Source: Blastomussa wellsi (Eukaryota; Cnidaria; Anthozoa; Scleractinia; Plerogyridae). Taken from it: 64,000 bases of DNA. Under the pieces are notes generated by a model. The model had not been told where the DNA came from. It ran no database searches and saw only the letters and a list, made by a program, of their open reading frames with translations. The stretch spans positions 23,723,488 through 23,787,487 of the forward strand of contig OX393565.1 of NCBI GenBank assembly GCA_947652115.1, written 5' to 3'. A program made the translations under genes and the position numbers. Below are positions 51,318 through 64,000 of this stretch, piece after piece; the stretch's first letter is position 1; the number at the start of each line of letters is the position of its first letter.

Positions 51318-52130
51318 AACAACAAAATTTTATTGGTCAGAAATATAAGTAATTACATCAGTTTCCCCCCGCAAATAGCTTACAAACTAATCGAGGCGGG
51401 GAGATCTAAAGACATTTTACGAATACAAGGTTTATCTATAGATGGACTAAATAACAGAGAAAACACTACTATACAATACATAGAATAGACTAACATAAAA
51501 CAAAAACAAATATATTAAGCTTACGAAAAGAGGCTAACCTAAAGTATTAAATAACTTAATAAGACGGGAGACTTCGACATAATCATCTTCAGACCGCAAG
51601 AAATTTAGTAACAATTCCTTTAACAATTCCTGTTGATATCATACAATAAACAGCTAGAATCTCTGAGAAATAGGCTAGGTTGGGGAAGGCAATTCGATTT
51701 GAGAAAGAAGGGTACGGTGTGTTCCTTAGACTTACTGAAATAAATAAGACGTAAGGCCCGGGACGTAATGTCGAATCTTGGTTATAATTCCCATTAACTT
51801 GCTGATATTGTGGCAGATAGATTCTATGTGATATTTCCATGAAAGAATTGAATCAATCATTAAGTCAAGATATTTTGCATAGTCTTTCATTTCAAGGTTT
51901 GCGAAGGTATTAGTCAGGGGGTCAAAAATTCTAATCCTTGGTATGAAAGACATATTCTTTTGCCGGAGACGAAAGACTACAAAGTTTGATTTTTTATGTT
52001 CAGAGACAGTTTGTTGGCCTTAAGCCATTCGTTGACGTTGCCAAGCTCGCGATTAACAAGAGACTCGACTTCCTTTATTTGTTATTTGCAAGTATTATAC
52101 TGGTATCGTCAGCAAATAGATAGAAGGCAA
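51318..52130 (-). pseudogene. Decayed LINE RT remnant, copy 2
   Basis: Equivalent of 7898-8830, with further deletions. FADDT is still readable at 52116-52102 on the minus strand, and YLDLMIDSILSWKYHIES is near 51850. A stretch corresponding to about 8330-8450 is missing. Confidence 0.7.
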
Positions 52131-52336
52131 ATAACGACGAGGATTTTTTCACGTCTTGGTGGATTCACCACTCCTCGCGAATGAGAAATAGAACTTGTGG
52201 CGCCCAAAATAGCATATTTCCCCAATGTCCTATTCGCATTTCTAGGTTTTACACAAATACGTAGTGCTAGGTCCGTTACGAGAAAAGAATATCATTTAAC
52301 TGAATATCCCAATATCCTTTTCCAAGCGAGGATCGT

Positions 52337-55300
52337 CTCTATTATTTCTTACAATTAGTTCATTGATCAACTGAAACCCAACCCAGTTCTAAAACGAAGA
52401 TTTCTATCGACGTGATCTATCACTTATCACCTGGCTTCTATAATAAACAAAGAAATACTTTCAGGGGAATGGTTCAGTGAGGTTGTTTTATAATTTCACG
52501 TGGAAAGCCGGTTCTTGATTTTCGCATATAAATTGGCTATATATTCTTTATTTAAATGTATGTTCAACTTCAACGCTAGAAACATTTCACGTGTTTTCAG
52601 TAAAATGATGACTACCAAACAAGATATCAAAGCAATATTGTAAGTTATCGAAATATGAAGCGATATACATTACTGAAAAATAATTATTAACACGTACTCA
52701 TAACCGATAAAGGTAAAATAACACTGCTGAACTGAATAATTTACAGGTAAATGTATAAACCTTTTGGAAAACAACGCAATTGAGTTCTTCGATAGGTGGC
52801 TTCCAATTATAAATAGTAACTTTGTTACCAGACATGTCGTGCCAAATAAGAGCAGTCACATCACCTGTTATGATTCAAAGCTATACGGTAGGAATGAATT
52901 TGTAAGCGTGGCCCATGCATCACACAAGTTCAAGTTGAAATAAAACATGAAGGGGACTTGAAAAAGGAACGAGAAGAGAGGAATGGTTAAGACCCTAGGA
53001 ATTTGGTTGGACTACATGAGGGTCGATTGGGGCAAATTTAAAAAGAGAAGCACGCCATACAGTTTCATTTTGGTAGTCAATGTAACGAAAGTGAGATTAA
53101 GGAATGCTTTTAGCTGATACAATTTCACCATTATTGCAAACGAGGGCTACCGCACGCAAATGCATAAATAATACGAAAACGAATGAGTTGAGATAAGATC
53201 AACTTTCGCCTTTCCTAGTCAGTACTTTCAAGGACTTGAGGAAAGTATTTTGTTATCACGCTGTGGTAAGAGAAAAGATAGGAGTATCAAAATTTAACAA
53301 AACAATCTTATTTTAAACGTATCATTCAGTGACCTATTAAATCTTCTTAGCTTGCCCAGGCCAAATTTTCTTTTTCTACAACACATCATTTCAAAACGCT
53401 GGTAAAGGATAAACAATAGTGGGGAGAATTTCTGAGGCTGTTCCAGGGTGTTAGGACAGTCCTTACTCCTTTAAGTGGCGACATCGGTACCAAAGAAAAT
53501 ACTTTTCAAAAGCCATTTATATTTTTCGCATTATGCAAGTAGTTTATATCTATTTGGTGTACTAACTTTCCAATTGGTTCAATTGGAAAGTTATTGCAAA
53601 GATCATTTCTCACGGCTTTTAAGCTTATACGGTTGACCAAATTTGGTACATTTGTTAAACTAGGATTTTAAATTACTGATATACATATGGTGGCCAATCG
53701 TCGACACACCGTGCTCTGGGGCACTCAGATAATAGGCCATACCTCCTGCTTTTCATCTAATTCTAGCAGCCCTTCCCCAGGGAAGCTGTAGAGGTCAGCT
53801 TTGAGATGCTGTCTCGCAAGGTTGAGCCGTTTTTTGCTTCTTAAGGTGAAATCCTGCAAAGTGGTTGTAGCGTGCTTAACTTCTCACACCGATCTCACGG
53901 CTGCCATTACAGTTTTTAAGAACTTGCCTAAGATTTGGGGAAATTTCCAAAACAAAAAAATATTTATGGATACTTAATTATCAGCGGATAAACTTAAGAC
54001 TTCGTCTGCTATAAAAGCGCTCAATGGAAAACCAGAGAGCAGTAAATAGATAGATTTGCGGAGTCGGACTAGTTCAAACACATTTATTTGCTACTCCGAG
54101 TTTCATGTTTCCAGCTCGCGAAGCAATCATCAGGAAACTGCCAAAATGACGGTTACACTCTTAGATATACACTTTTAAAAATAGGAAATACATATTAGCA
54201 GACATCGTGGGTAAAACAAAGTGTTATTTTGTTTTCCTTTCTCTATTATTTCTTATCATTAGTTCACTGATCAACTGAAACCCAGCCTTTCAAAAACGAA
54301 GATTTCTATCGACGTGATCTATCACTTATCACCTGTGTTACATAATAAACAAAGAAATACTTTCAGGGGAATGCTTCAGGAATGTTGTTTTGTAATGTCA
54401 CGTGGAAAGCCGGTTCGTGATTTTCGCATATAAATTGGCTATATATTCTTTATTTGAATGTATGTTGAACTTCAACGCTAGAAACATTTTCCGGGTTTTC
54501 AGTAAAATTATGACTACCAAACAAGATATCAAAGCAATACTGTAAGTTATCGAAATATGAAGCGATATACATTACTGAAAAATAATTATTAACACGTACT
54601 CATAACCAATAAAGATAAAATTACTCTGCTGAACTGAATAATTTACAGGTAAATGTATAAACCTTTTGGAAAACAACGCAATTGAGTTCTTCGATAGGTG
54701 GCTTCCAATTATAAATAGTAACTTTGTTACCAGACATGTCGTGCCAAATAAGAGCAGTCACATCACCTGTTATGATTCAAAGCTAGACGGTAGGAATGAA
54801 TTTGTAAGCGTGGCCGATGCATCACACAAGTTCAAGTTGAAATAAAACATGAAAGGGACTTGAAAAAGGAACGAGAGGAGAGGAATGGTTAAGACCCTAG
54901 GAATTTGGTTGGACTACATGAGGGTCGATTGGGGGAAATTTAAAAAGAGAAGCACGCCATACAGTTTCATTTTGGTAGTCAATGTAACGAAAGTGAGATT
55001 AAGGAATTCTTTTAGCTGAGGCAATTTCACCTTTATTGCAAACGAGGGCTACCGCACGCAAATGCATAAATAATTCGAAAACGAATGGGTTTAAATAAGA
55101 TCAACTTTCGCCTTTCCCAGTCAGTACTTTCAAGGACTTGAGGAAAGTATTTTGTTATCACGCTGTGGTAAAAGAAAAGGTAGGAGTATCAAAATTTAAC
55201 AAAACAATCTTTTATTTTAAACGTATCATTCAGCGACCTATTAAATCTTCTTAGCTTGTCCAGGCCAAATTTTCTTTTTCTACAACACATCATTTCAAAA

Positions 55301-55933
55301 CGCTGGTAAAGGATAAACAATAGTGGGGAGAATTTTTGAGGCTGTTCCAGGGTGTTAGGACAGTCCTTACTCCTTTCAGTGGCGACATCGGTACCAAAGA
55401 AAATACTTTTCAAAAGCCATTTATATTTTTTGCATTACACAAGTAGTTTATATATATGTGGTGTACCAAACGTTAAAAAGCTTCCCGTTGAAGCCCTAAT
55501 TTTTTTCAGGCTTTTTTATTCCAATTGGTTCAATTGGAAAGTTATTGCAATATAGAGCGCTTAACTTCTCACACCGATCTCAGGACTGCCATTACAGTTT
55601 TTAATAACTGGCCTAAGATTTGGGGAAATTTCCAAAACAAAATAAATATTTATGTATACTTAATTATCAGCGGATAAACTTAAGACTTCGTCTGCTATAA
55701 AAGCGCTCAATGGAAAACCAGGGAGAGCAGTAAATAGATAGATTTGCGGAGTCGGACCAATTCAAACACATTTATTTTCTACTCCGAGTTTCATGCTTCT
55801 AGCTCGGGAAGCAATCATCAGGCAACTGCCAAAATGACTGTTACACTCTTAACTCTTAGATATACACTTTTAAAAATAGGAAATACATATTAGCAGACAT
55901 CGTGGGTAAAAGTCTGTTACTTCGTTTTCCTTT
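52337..55933 (+). repeat. Local tandem duplication inside copy 2 (two units, ~1.9 and ~1.7 kb)
   Basis: Unit 1 (52337-54240) and unit 2 (54241-55933) both begin ctctattatttctta and run through the same landmarks: ttcaggggaatg, tggaaagccggttc, gccgtgcca-type stretches and cttaacttctcacaccg. In copy 1 the corresponding place (about 9012-9500) holds only the last part. A sub-stretch near 53060 and 54975 resembles 2520-2580 near the window start, so the block is an older family member. No gene is recognised. Confidence 0.75.
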
Positions 55934-56499
55934 ATCTGCTCGTAAAGAATAGACCTTTGTAACTCTTATTTCCTTACACAAGGCGTGGAGTTTACGTTCT
56001 CGGGTTCTTGCAAGAGGGATGTTTTATTGATCACCTTTCCAGATTAAAGACCTTTTTGTTCAATTCCGCTTCAAACCTTAAATCCTGCCCAGTCATGATG
56101 TTATGTCCGTACGTGGATGCTACATTTACTACCCATCCAACTGTCCACTCCTACGTGGATAATAAAAGTAGTATGTACTATGTTTAAATGGCAGAGGGTA
56201 TTTCCGTATCTACAAGTCGCACATTTAATAAAGCCCGCGGTTGCCTCTGTTATCTCTGTATAGTCTTACAAAGCTATACTCGCAGCGGTTTATTCGTATG
56301 TAATCTGTTGGATATTTTAAGGATAGAAGATCAGTTTACTCTGATAATGCAATCCTGTCTACAACACATTATTTGCCCGTATGTTTTCCTCGATTTAGGC
56401 TTTTTCTAGAGGGGGGCGTAAGGGTTTGCGGTTATTTTTGGTGCGGTTTTGCGGTAATTTTTATTGTAACTCGCGGTATTACGGTTTTTAAACACTAAC

Positions 56500-56812
56500 A
56501 ATTTTTTAAATATACTCTAGTGAGCAGCACACAGCAACAGATCTTGTCAACTTCTTTATTTTCTCCTACCGGTTTCGTCTGATACACAGACTTCGTCAGG
56601 GAGTTTGAACAAGATAGTGAAGGAACTTATTTTATACCTAATTATTGTAGTACAAATCACGTTCCAACAAGGGTGTGAACAGCGAAAAACACCCTAAAAA
56701 CATTACGTGCAGGATATGACTAAAATCCTGCGTGACGCTGAAAATGTGCAATGTTTATTTTTATTTTTGGGGCTCACAGATTTAACGTTAAATCCGTGAG
56801 CCCCAAAAATGA
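56500..56812. mobile_element. Copy-2-specific ~310-bp insertion
   Basis: After aaacactaa copy 2 has about 310 bases that replace a short stretch of copy 1 (about 10068-10112). It contains the hairpin ggggctcacagattta / taaatccgtgagcccc (56765-56801). A MITE or recombination junction is likely; the boundaries are approximate. Confidence 0.55.
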
Positions 56813-57180
56813 AAAAGTGTCTGCTGTGATATCACTCTTTAGACCGGTCGGTATTTGGTTAGTAGTAAATAGAGTATAATAGTGTAGTACAATATACCGT
56901 TGGCGTTATGATGGTATGTTTAATATTAACGCATAATGCTACGTCAGGTTTCATATTGTGGCCTCCATATACGTGCGGTTTCGGTATTCGGGAAAAAGTC
57001 CGATGCGGTTTGCGGTTTATTATCGTATTTCTGTGCGGTTTTGCGGTTTTCGGACCCTCCTTAAGCCCCCCTCTTTCTAGGACGAAGCGGCCAGCCAGTC
57101 TAATTGAAATTATATAAACAAACGAAGTGAGAAATATATGAGGACCCATCCACCCTTCCCAGTCTGCACCGTTGTGCCAA

Positions 57181-57188
57181 TATAAATA
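57181..57188 (+). promoter_or_regulatory. TATA box of cysteine-rich peptide gene 2
   Basis: TATAAATA, the equivalent of 10810-10817, followed by the same tctcagtcgtacacagc initiator-like stretch. Sequence downstream has lost about 60 bp relative to copy 1, within the presumed 5' intron. Confidence 0.5.
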
Positions 57189-57462
57189 AATGCGATATGG
57201 TCTCAGTCGTACACAGCATTGAAAGAATGGAGCACCATGTGTCATCGGTTTAAAATACGCTTTTATTTGCGTTAAAGAGTGGTTCGCAGCACAATTTAAT
57301 AAGTGGGATTCTACCTGATGTTTTCACATAAATTTCTCACTTCGCTTGTTTATATAATTTTATTATACTGGCAGGCCGCTTCCTGGCCCTGGTATAATTG
57401 CGATTTTGCTATTTTGGTTAGTCCAATAAGCATGCTGAAATATTTTTCCATTGCAGAAAACA

Positions 57463-58696
57463 ATGAACGCCAAGTTTCAGTTATGCCTGTTGCTGATTGT
57501 TTTGGGGGCCATTATTGTGCAGGGTGCTGTCAGGGGAAGCCGAAAGAAGAGCCCCATGGATGTTTTTAGTAAACGCGTGCGTGAGTGCAGCCCTTTGAAT
57601 TGATAACTACCAAGAGCCCATGAGAAGGAGCCTCCATTCGTACTTTGCCCTTGAGTCAACCCTGTCCAGTATCTTTTTATTTTTAGAACAGTGAGCTCTC
57701 ACATGATTGGCTATTACACATACCGCGAAAACATACCGCGAAAACCACCGTGGGAAATGCTTCTAAAAATAAAAAGATACGGGACAGGGTTAACTCAGAT
57801 GGTCAGTATGGGAGATGAAGGCTCCTTCTCATGGGCTCTTGTAACTACTGAATGTTGTCAGAATTTTGTTTTACTGGTAAAAAGTTGAGACATATAAATT
57901 TCAATCAAATTTGTTTTGCGGAGACCACACACTGCGCCAAATGAAAAATATTCCAGAGTATTCTGGCCTAGAATATGTCAGCGTGATGCCATAGAATCCT
58001 AGAGTATTCAAGGCGTACGCTATACGCTATACACCTGGAGTATTCGATTTGAAAACGTGAAATGCCCCTGGTGTATTCACGAGTATTCAATATTGAATAC
58101 GTGATGCAGACCCGGAGTCATCAATTTGAATATGGAAAAACGGGCCGGATCCTGATAGGATATCCCAGGTGTATTTTGAATCAGGCGTACTAGAATACGT
58201 CGGAAAATTTCAGTATACGAGGCGTGTGCCGAGTCGTATTCGAGCGAACTTTGGCCCGAATATTTGGCTTTTCGCGCAGTGACAATCGTATGTGGCTACC
58301 AAGTGTTGGCTTAGTGGTTTAAGGCGCTGGCGTTGTAATCCAGAGGTCCCGGGTACAAGACCTCCACCCTGCCGCTAGCGGGATTTGTTTCTCGGGAAGT
58401 CCCGGGTTTAAATCCTCGGTCACGTTCTGGTCTGCCTCCTGCCAGTTGGGATTTCTAACTATGTTCTGTTCATTTAAAGTATTTGTTTCAGCAGCATGCC
58501 TGAAAACTAGCTTAGTGCCTTTGAAGCTAAGTGCATGACCACTATAAATAACATTTACATTGACATTTTTTCCCACTTAGCAATGTGTGATTGGCCGTTA
58601 GGGACGTGTTACTACTATGAGGACGATTGTCCAGAACACAGCTTGGATTGCCCCGCCAAATGCAACTTACCTACCAACAAATGCTGCTGCTGGTAG
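57463..58696 (+). CDS. Secreted eight-cysteine peptide precursor, gene 2 (two coding exons)
   Basis: Same structure as gene 1. Exon 1 follows a ccattgcag acceptor; its ATG is at 57463, the signal peptide has one extra Ile, and the donor GTGAGT is at 57581. Exon 2 runs from 58581 to TAG 58694-58696 in the same phase, giving about 77 aa. The eight cysteines and their spacing (6, 6, 6, 3, 6, 0, 0) are identical to gene 1. Nine of 37 residues in the exon-2 codons differ through 14 substitutions, none silent, while the signal peptide is almost unchanged. Both genes look intact. A SCRiP-like or toxin-like secreted role is inferred from layout; activity is unknown. Confidence 0.7.
58306..58577 (+). 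mobile_element. tRNA-derived SINE in the intron of gene 2
   Basis: Equivalent of 11979-12250. The B box carries one change (gggtttaaatcc in place of gggttcaaatcc). Confidence 0.6.
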
Positions 58697-59041
58697 GAAT
58701 TTACAGAATATGTTTCGTGCATTATCACTTATTAGGAGGGTCGAAAGGGTTTTCAGCCGCGCAGGTTCTTTCATTGCTCGCGTCAGCTTGGGGTACAAAT
58801 TCCCATTTAAGATGCGTGCGCTTCATCTGAACTTTATAAAACGCCTTTTAAATAAAACCTGTAATACTTTTAACACTGGCATACAAGATACAGAATTAAG
58901 GGAGCTTTTAAATAACGAAATAAAAATGGCAGGTCACCAACTTAATTTAAAGATAAATGACAAAAATCTGAAATATTGGAGGTAATTTGTGACTGTCGGG
59001 GTGTAACCCTGGTAACTGCTATGGCATCATAAACATTCTTA

Positions 59042-59261
59042 CAGCCTTGCTAAGAAAACCGTGAACACCAGAAATGTTTATGGAATGTTGTGTTATAAGA
59101 AAAAGCCAATCAAGTGTGAGAAAACTAAACCGCAAACACCAACGGTAATCAGTTTGCGGTTTTGAGGTTTGTTCGCGAGTACTGAACTTTGCTGTGATTG
59201 GTCACCACATAATCAACATTCCTGAAATATTTGAGGTGTTCACGTTTTCTTAGCAAGGCTG
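59042..59261. mobile_element. 220-bp MITE, TA target, copy 2
   Basis: Same as 12717-12936, with TA at 59040-59041 and 59262-59263. Confidence 0.8.
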
Positions 59262-59431
59262 TAAAGTATTGCCCAATAACAGAGTTTGAAAGCTATTCAT
59301 ACTTTGCCCGAAGGATCTTAAGATGATTTCCACAGAACATTCTAGCAATAATGGCAAAAATAAAGTAACCAAAAAAATCTCATAGTATGGTAATATTTTA
59401 ACTAAAGATAAGAAGATCTTATCGAGACTTA

Positions 59432-59601
59432 GGGCCTGATTACATGAGCCGGGCAGGCCCGGTTCGCTGGGTTGGGTTGCCTTGTCGGCTAACCGGGCTT
59501 GCCCAGTTGTCATGTAATCGCGAGGTTGATTTTTGTTGCGTTTAACAGGCGTGCCGAGATCTCGGCAAACTGAAACAAGCTCGGCTCATGTAATCAGGCC
59601 C
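59432..59601. mobile_element. 170-bp MITE, TTA target, copy 2
   Basis: Termini gggcctgattacatgagccg and ctcatgtaatcaggccc, with a clean TTA on both sides (59429-59431 and 59602-59604). Confidence 0.75.
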
Positions 59602-61336
59602 TTAAGCTCTCAAGCTGACCCCGCGAGAGAAAATTGAACTTGAAGTTATCTATAGTTCAATTAAAAGGGACCTTTCGCGTTAGATGAAAACACAATAACA
59701 CACGCTTTGAGCATTCTTACGGGGTTTGACATTAAATTTCTCAAGAATGCGTGGGGATTTAATCGCGGGGTCACCTAGAGAAATGAATTACAGTGAGATG
59801 TCTTCAAAAATAGTATTCAATAGTATCCAAAAAGTTACCGTGTTGTGAGTAGATATTTGGTAAATAATTTTGCACTTATTGCTCGAACTTTGAGCGGAAT
59901 CCGTCTTAAGTACTTTTCTGTAACCCTTCATCGTTTTACAAGCACTATAACAGTGGGAAACTTTTTCGAGCGTACTTAAAATCATATTTATTTCTTTTAT
60001 TTCTTACGATAAAGAAATACGGCCAGTGCACTGAATGTTTGCCTGTTTTTGCGAACCGAAAACCCCCTCCTCCACAACCCCCCTCCCCCCCCCCCCCGCT
60101 CCCCCTTCCTTCCAGCTCTTATCAAAATGTAACCTATGCCATGCAATACCCACAAATATACAAAAATAACACGAGACCAAGATCTCGGTTGCATCCATTT
60201 ACCATTCTCTCTATAGTAAGAATTTATGGACGCATGGATTGATTAACATTTGCGTTCGATCAAGAGGAACTGTTTTTGTTCTTAGTATGATGCTTCATGT
60301 CGATTATGTCCTCACTGTCGCCAAGATCTATCCATTTAAGTATAAGAGTCCCATGGTATCGAAACTGACAGAACTATTTCAGCGAGCATATTAATGTCTC
60401 GCTGTGTTTTTTCTTTTTTGTTGATGTTTAATTAACTATGATTAAATGAGTAAACAAAACATTGTTTTTGCAATAGCCATATTTATCAGAAATATATATG
60501 CCGTTGTTGTTGTTGTTTGTATTGTAATGTAACCAACAATGAACCAAGTTCTGCCTGATATTTTTTTCTTTTCCTTCCAGGGATTGATGACCATGAATAA
60601 AATGACGGCCTTAACTCAGTAACATAATGATTACCTGGTATAATAAACGCTGACGTAATGGGGCAAATTCGGGCTTCGTAGAGCAGGGCTTATATTAATT
60701 GCAACCAGTTAAAAATCATTATGAAAGTAGCGTTAAAAGTGGATAAATAAAGGCTGAATCATTAAAATGTGTCTTTTGTCTCACTCTTATAATAGAAGTT
60801 TAAACAATTCGACGACAAAAACCACCACCCATCTCCCACCCATGCACCACCCCCTCATCCCCCCCAAAAAAGGCCAGGTAAAAGAGTCGACAGAAAACAA
60901 GCAAACAGAGTACGATTTATTTTATTGAAAAGAAGTTAAAATTTTATTTCTCTGAAAAAATCCTAGTCTCGTAGCATGCGGTGCCGGAGTACTTTTAACG
61001 CACCATTTCTTGCGGCAACATCCTGGAGCAAAACCTGCAACATTGTTGCTCAAATTTTGTTCGAGTTGGTTCGTGTAATACCCCCGTCGCTGACTTTCAA
61101 CTCGACATCTGTGATATAAATGTGCGCTCGAGCAGTACACATTTTCAAAATGTGGTTACGTTAAAAATCAACCCGTGTAACGTACCATTGGTGGACGTCG
61201 TTGCGTTAAAAGTTGTCTCGTGTAACATGGATTAAAAATCACTTTTAAAAGGGTTATTTATTTATTTATTTTGATTCTTTTGTATCTGGTTATGTAATTT
61301 TTTCTCAGCCTCCGGTGACGGAGTTGCTGCATCCGC
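59602..61336. other. 3' flank of gene 2, no gene recognised
   Basis: Collinear with 13272-14990. It contains a C-rich tract near 60063-60106 and the dispersed repeat at about 60900-61230. Confidence 0.5.
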
Positions 61337-62589
61337 GATCTTACCCATTCATGATTTTTTGGGATCTTACCCATTCATGATTTTCGGGATCTTACCCATT
61401 CATGATTGTTTGGGATCTCACCCATTCACGATTTTCGGGATCTTACCCATTCATCATTTTCGGGATCTTACCCATTCATGATTTTTGGTATCTTACCCAT
61501 TCATGATTTTCGAGATTTTACCCATTCATGATTTTCGGTATCTTACCCATTCATGATTATCTGGATCTTATCCATTCCTGATTTTCGGGATCTTACCCAT
61601 TCATGATTTTCTGGATCTTATCCATTCCTGATTTTCGGTATCTTACCCATTCATGATTTTCTGGATCTTACCCATTCATGATTTTCTGGATCTTATCCAT
61701 TCCTGACTTTCGGGATCTTACCCATTTATGATTTCCTGGATCTTATCCATTCCTGATTTTCGGGATCTCACCCATTCATGATTTTCTGGATCTTACCCAT
61801 TCATGATTTTCTGAATCTTATCCATTCCTGATTTTCGGGATCTTACCCATTACTGATTTTCTGGATCTTATCCATTCCTGATTTTCGGGATCTTACTCAT
61901 TCATGATTTTCGGGATTTTACCCATTCATGTTTTTCTGGATCTTACCCATTCCTGAATTTTGGGATCTTACCCATTTATGATTTTCGGGATCTTACCCAT
62001 TCATGATTTTCGAGATCCTACCATTCATAATTTTCGAGATCTTACCCATTCATGATTTTCGGGATTTTACTCATTCATGATTTTCGGGATATAACCCATT
62101 AATGATTTTCGGGATCTTATCCATTCCTGATTTTCGGGATCTTACCCATTCATGATTTTCGGGATCTTAAACATTCATGATTTTTGGGATCTTACCCATT
62201 CATGATTTTCGGGATCTTACTCATTCATGATTTTTGGGATCTTACCCATTCATGATTTTCGGGATTTTACCCATTAACGATTTTCGGGATCTTATACCCA
62301 TTCATGATTTTCGAGATCTTACCCATTCATGATTTTCGGGATATAACCCATTAATGATTTTCGGGATCTTATCCATTCCTGATTTTCGGGATCTTACCCA
62401 TTCATAATTTTCGAGATCTTACCCATTCATGATTTTCGAGATCTTACCCATTCATGATTTTCGGGATATAACCCATTAATGATTTTCGGGATCTTATCCA
62501 TTCCTGATTTTCGGGATCTTACCCATTCATGATTTTCGGGATCTTACTCATTCATGATTTTTTGGATTTTACCCATTCATGATTTTCGG
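61337..62589 (+). repeat. ~25-bp minisatellite array, copy 2, about 50 units
   Basis: Same unit as 14991-16295. Total length is 1253 bp. The arrangement of unit variants differs from copy 1 in the middle, while both edges match. Confidence 0.95.
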
Positions 62590-64000
62590 AATCATTTGTC
62601 AATATTGCAAAATATCGTTGTAATATATAAACAATAGCTTCCATTTGGTGCGGAAATATGCTCAGATATAATAACGTGTGTGAAGATTTGTCAGAGGGCC
62701 CCCTAAATCTGTAAAACGTTGAGATTTTCGTAATTTTTATAAAGTTCGCAATTTTAGTTAAATTCGTAGTTTCGTCGAGGGCCTTCCGTCTAGCTCGCGA
62801 GGTTTATCCTTTTTATCGACCGGCTGTCACGTCATAATTTGTGGGAAGAATCTGATGCGAAAATTTGACTACATTTCTTCCGCGCCCTCGCAGCTGTCAA
62901 AACGTATTTGATTTTGTGAGCGTCAAAGCCAAAAAACAAACAAAGCGGACTGTTAATGATTTAGTTAGGTAGTTAGTTATAGTTAATATTGTAAACTATA
63001 AGTCCTGAAGGAAATACCGTGTCTAAATAAAGATTTTACCTTACCTTACCTTAATTGCCGACAATACAGCGGGGGTGAATGACAAAATACGAGACTCACC
63101 GAGACGCCGAGCGATTTTCCAAAAATCCGAGGCTGCGACTTAAACGATATCATATATACTACGAAACAGAAAGAAAACCAAGAAGAGGCACAAAGGCTTT
63201 CAAGATTTCGACACGGGATCAAATGATTTGTCGGTCCCACAGTGTTCTAGCTGCCATTCGCCAGCCCTATGGTTCTGTTTATATGCATGGTGAACAAACA
63301 GTTCTTGCGGTTTCTTTGAGAGGATAAATTCGTGTGTAGCTTGTCTTTACAAATTTAAGACATACACAAGACGGACTCCACTCACATCTTGGTTCGACTT
63401 TATTCTGCAGTGTTTTATGCCTTTTCTGGATTCAACTGACGGAAATTTCTGTTCACCGCTGCATTAGAGGCGAATTATTATATAATTTCTTTCAGGCTAT
63501 TTCTCGCAAATGCCTCACGGCTATTAACGTATTTCAATATGCAGATTTCTTTGAAATACCTGCGTCCCTTTATATTATAAAATAAGTCACACGCTCTATT
63601 TGAACTGTACTATTGCGAAGAAACGATTTCTTAACAGGACGAATAACCCGATGCACTTGAAGGTACTTAAGAAAATTAAAATTTGCTTCCCCCAGAGCAC
63701 TCTCTACAGGGGCGGATCTAAGGGGAGGGTGAGGGGGGTGTGCACCCCCTCTTGAGATGTTTATATTTTATATTTCCAACGTTTTGCGGTGACGAGCAGA
63801 TTATTTTGTTATATTTGTTTTGCCCAAAAGAATCAATTATCTCCAAAGAGAAACATTAGGATACATAACCCAAAAATATTCAAGAAAATTTTATTGCTGG
63901 AACCTACAAAGAATTAATAGCATTAAAACCTAATCCTTTTTAATAAGTTAACAGAAGGTATTGTTCTCTGGCATACCCTCTTAAATTAATTTCGTGGAAA
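62590..64000. other. Retroelement-like tail, empty Polinton site and right flank
   Basis: 62590-63056 matches 16296-16762 and ends in the CTTAC tandem. The uninterrupted target of the Polinton is ttaattgccgacaatacagc at about 63050-63069. Beyond it the sequence matches 32816-34160 with a deletion near 63765. No firm gene; the 82-codon frame at 63079-63327 is discussed under its copy-1 partner. Confidence 0.7.

Larger units (their letters stand above)
37781..64000 (+). repeat. Large direct duplication, copy 2 (contains the BEL/Pao element)
   Basis: Counterpart of 1208-34160, collinear in the same orientation, and running off the window end. Private features of this copy are the BEL/Pao element, a 117-bp block near 46183, two stacked DNA transposons (48885-49924), an extra 1.9-kb local duplication (52337-55933) and an insertion near 56500-56812. 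It lacks the Polinton. Confidence 0.9.

Overview
The window looks like nuclear DNA of an anthozoan cnidarian, most likely a reef-building coral. This is inferred from a small secreted eight-cysteine peptide gene with a coral-style precursor, tRNA-derived SINEs, many foldback MITEs and a Polinton/Maverick of the type found in cnidarian genomes. Nothing looks bacterial: genes have introns, TATA promoters and splice signals, and most sequence is repeats.

Layout. Bases 1-1207 are non-coding, with a foldback repeat at 1-401. From 1208 to at least 34160 and again from 37781 to the window end (64000) the same host segment occurs twice in direct orientation. Each copy carries one two-exon gene for a secreted cysteine-rich peptide (11150-12369 and 57463-58696), the same SINEs and MITEs, a decayed LINE, and a ~25-bp minisatellite (14991-16295 and 61337-62589). 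The copies are nearly identical, so the positions where they differ date the insertions. A 16,043-bp Polinton (16768-32810) sits only in copy 1, and copy 2 keeps its empty target near 63057. A 5,767-bp BEL/Pao LTR retrotransposon (38050-43816) sits only in copy 2, and copy 1 keeps its empty target near 1468. The spacer between the copies (34161-37780) holds a 5'-truncated LINE end with a long ATT microsatellite and no recognisable gene. The two copies could be a real tandem duplication or two haplotypes joined by assembly.

The Polinton is the main coding content. It has two 306-bp terminal inverted repeats that match base for base on reading, each beginning with a 143-bp palindrome. It encodes a 1290-aa protein-primed family B DNA polymerase, an rve-type integrase, an A32/FtsK-like packaging ATPase and a double-jelly-roll major capsid protein. 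It also has two tandem penton-like candidates, two tandem F-box-like cysteine-rich proteins, a tiny zinc-ribbon protein, a small basic protein and at least eight proteins with hydrophobic membrane segments. All of these frames are open. The genes fit a virus-like mobile element: polymerase and integrase copy and insert it, ATPase and capsid proteins would package it, and the membrane proteins, two with ESCRT late-domain-like motifs (PSAP and PPSY), hint at a membrane step. No adenovirus-type maturation protease was recognised.

The cysteine-rich peptide genes are the best host-gene candidates. Precursor exon, introns and flanks barely differ between the copies, yet the mature-peptide exon differs at 14 bases in nine codons. 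All 14 changes alter amino acids and all eight cysteines are kept, a pattern expected of diversifying selection on a secreted effector.
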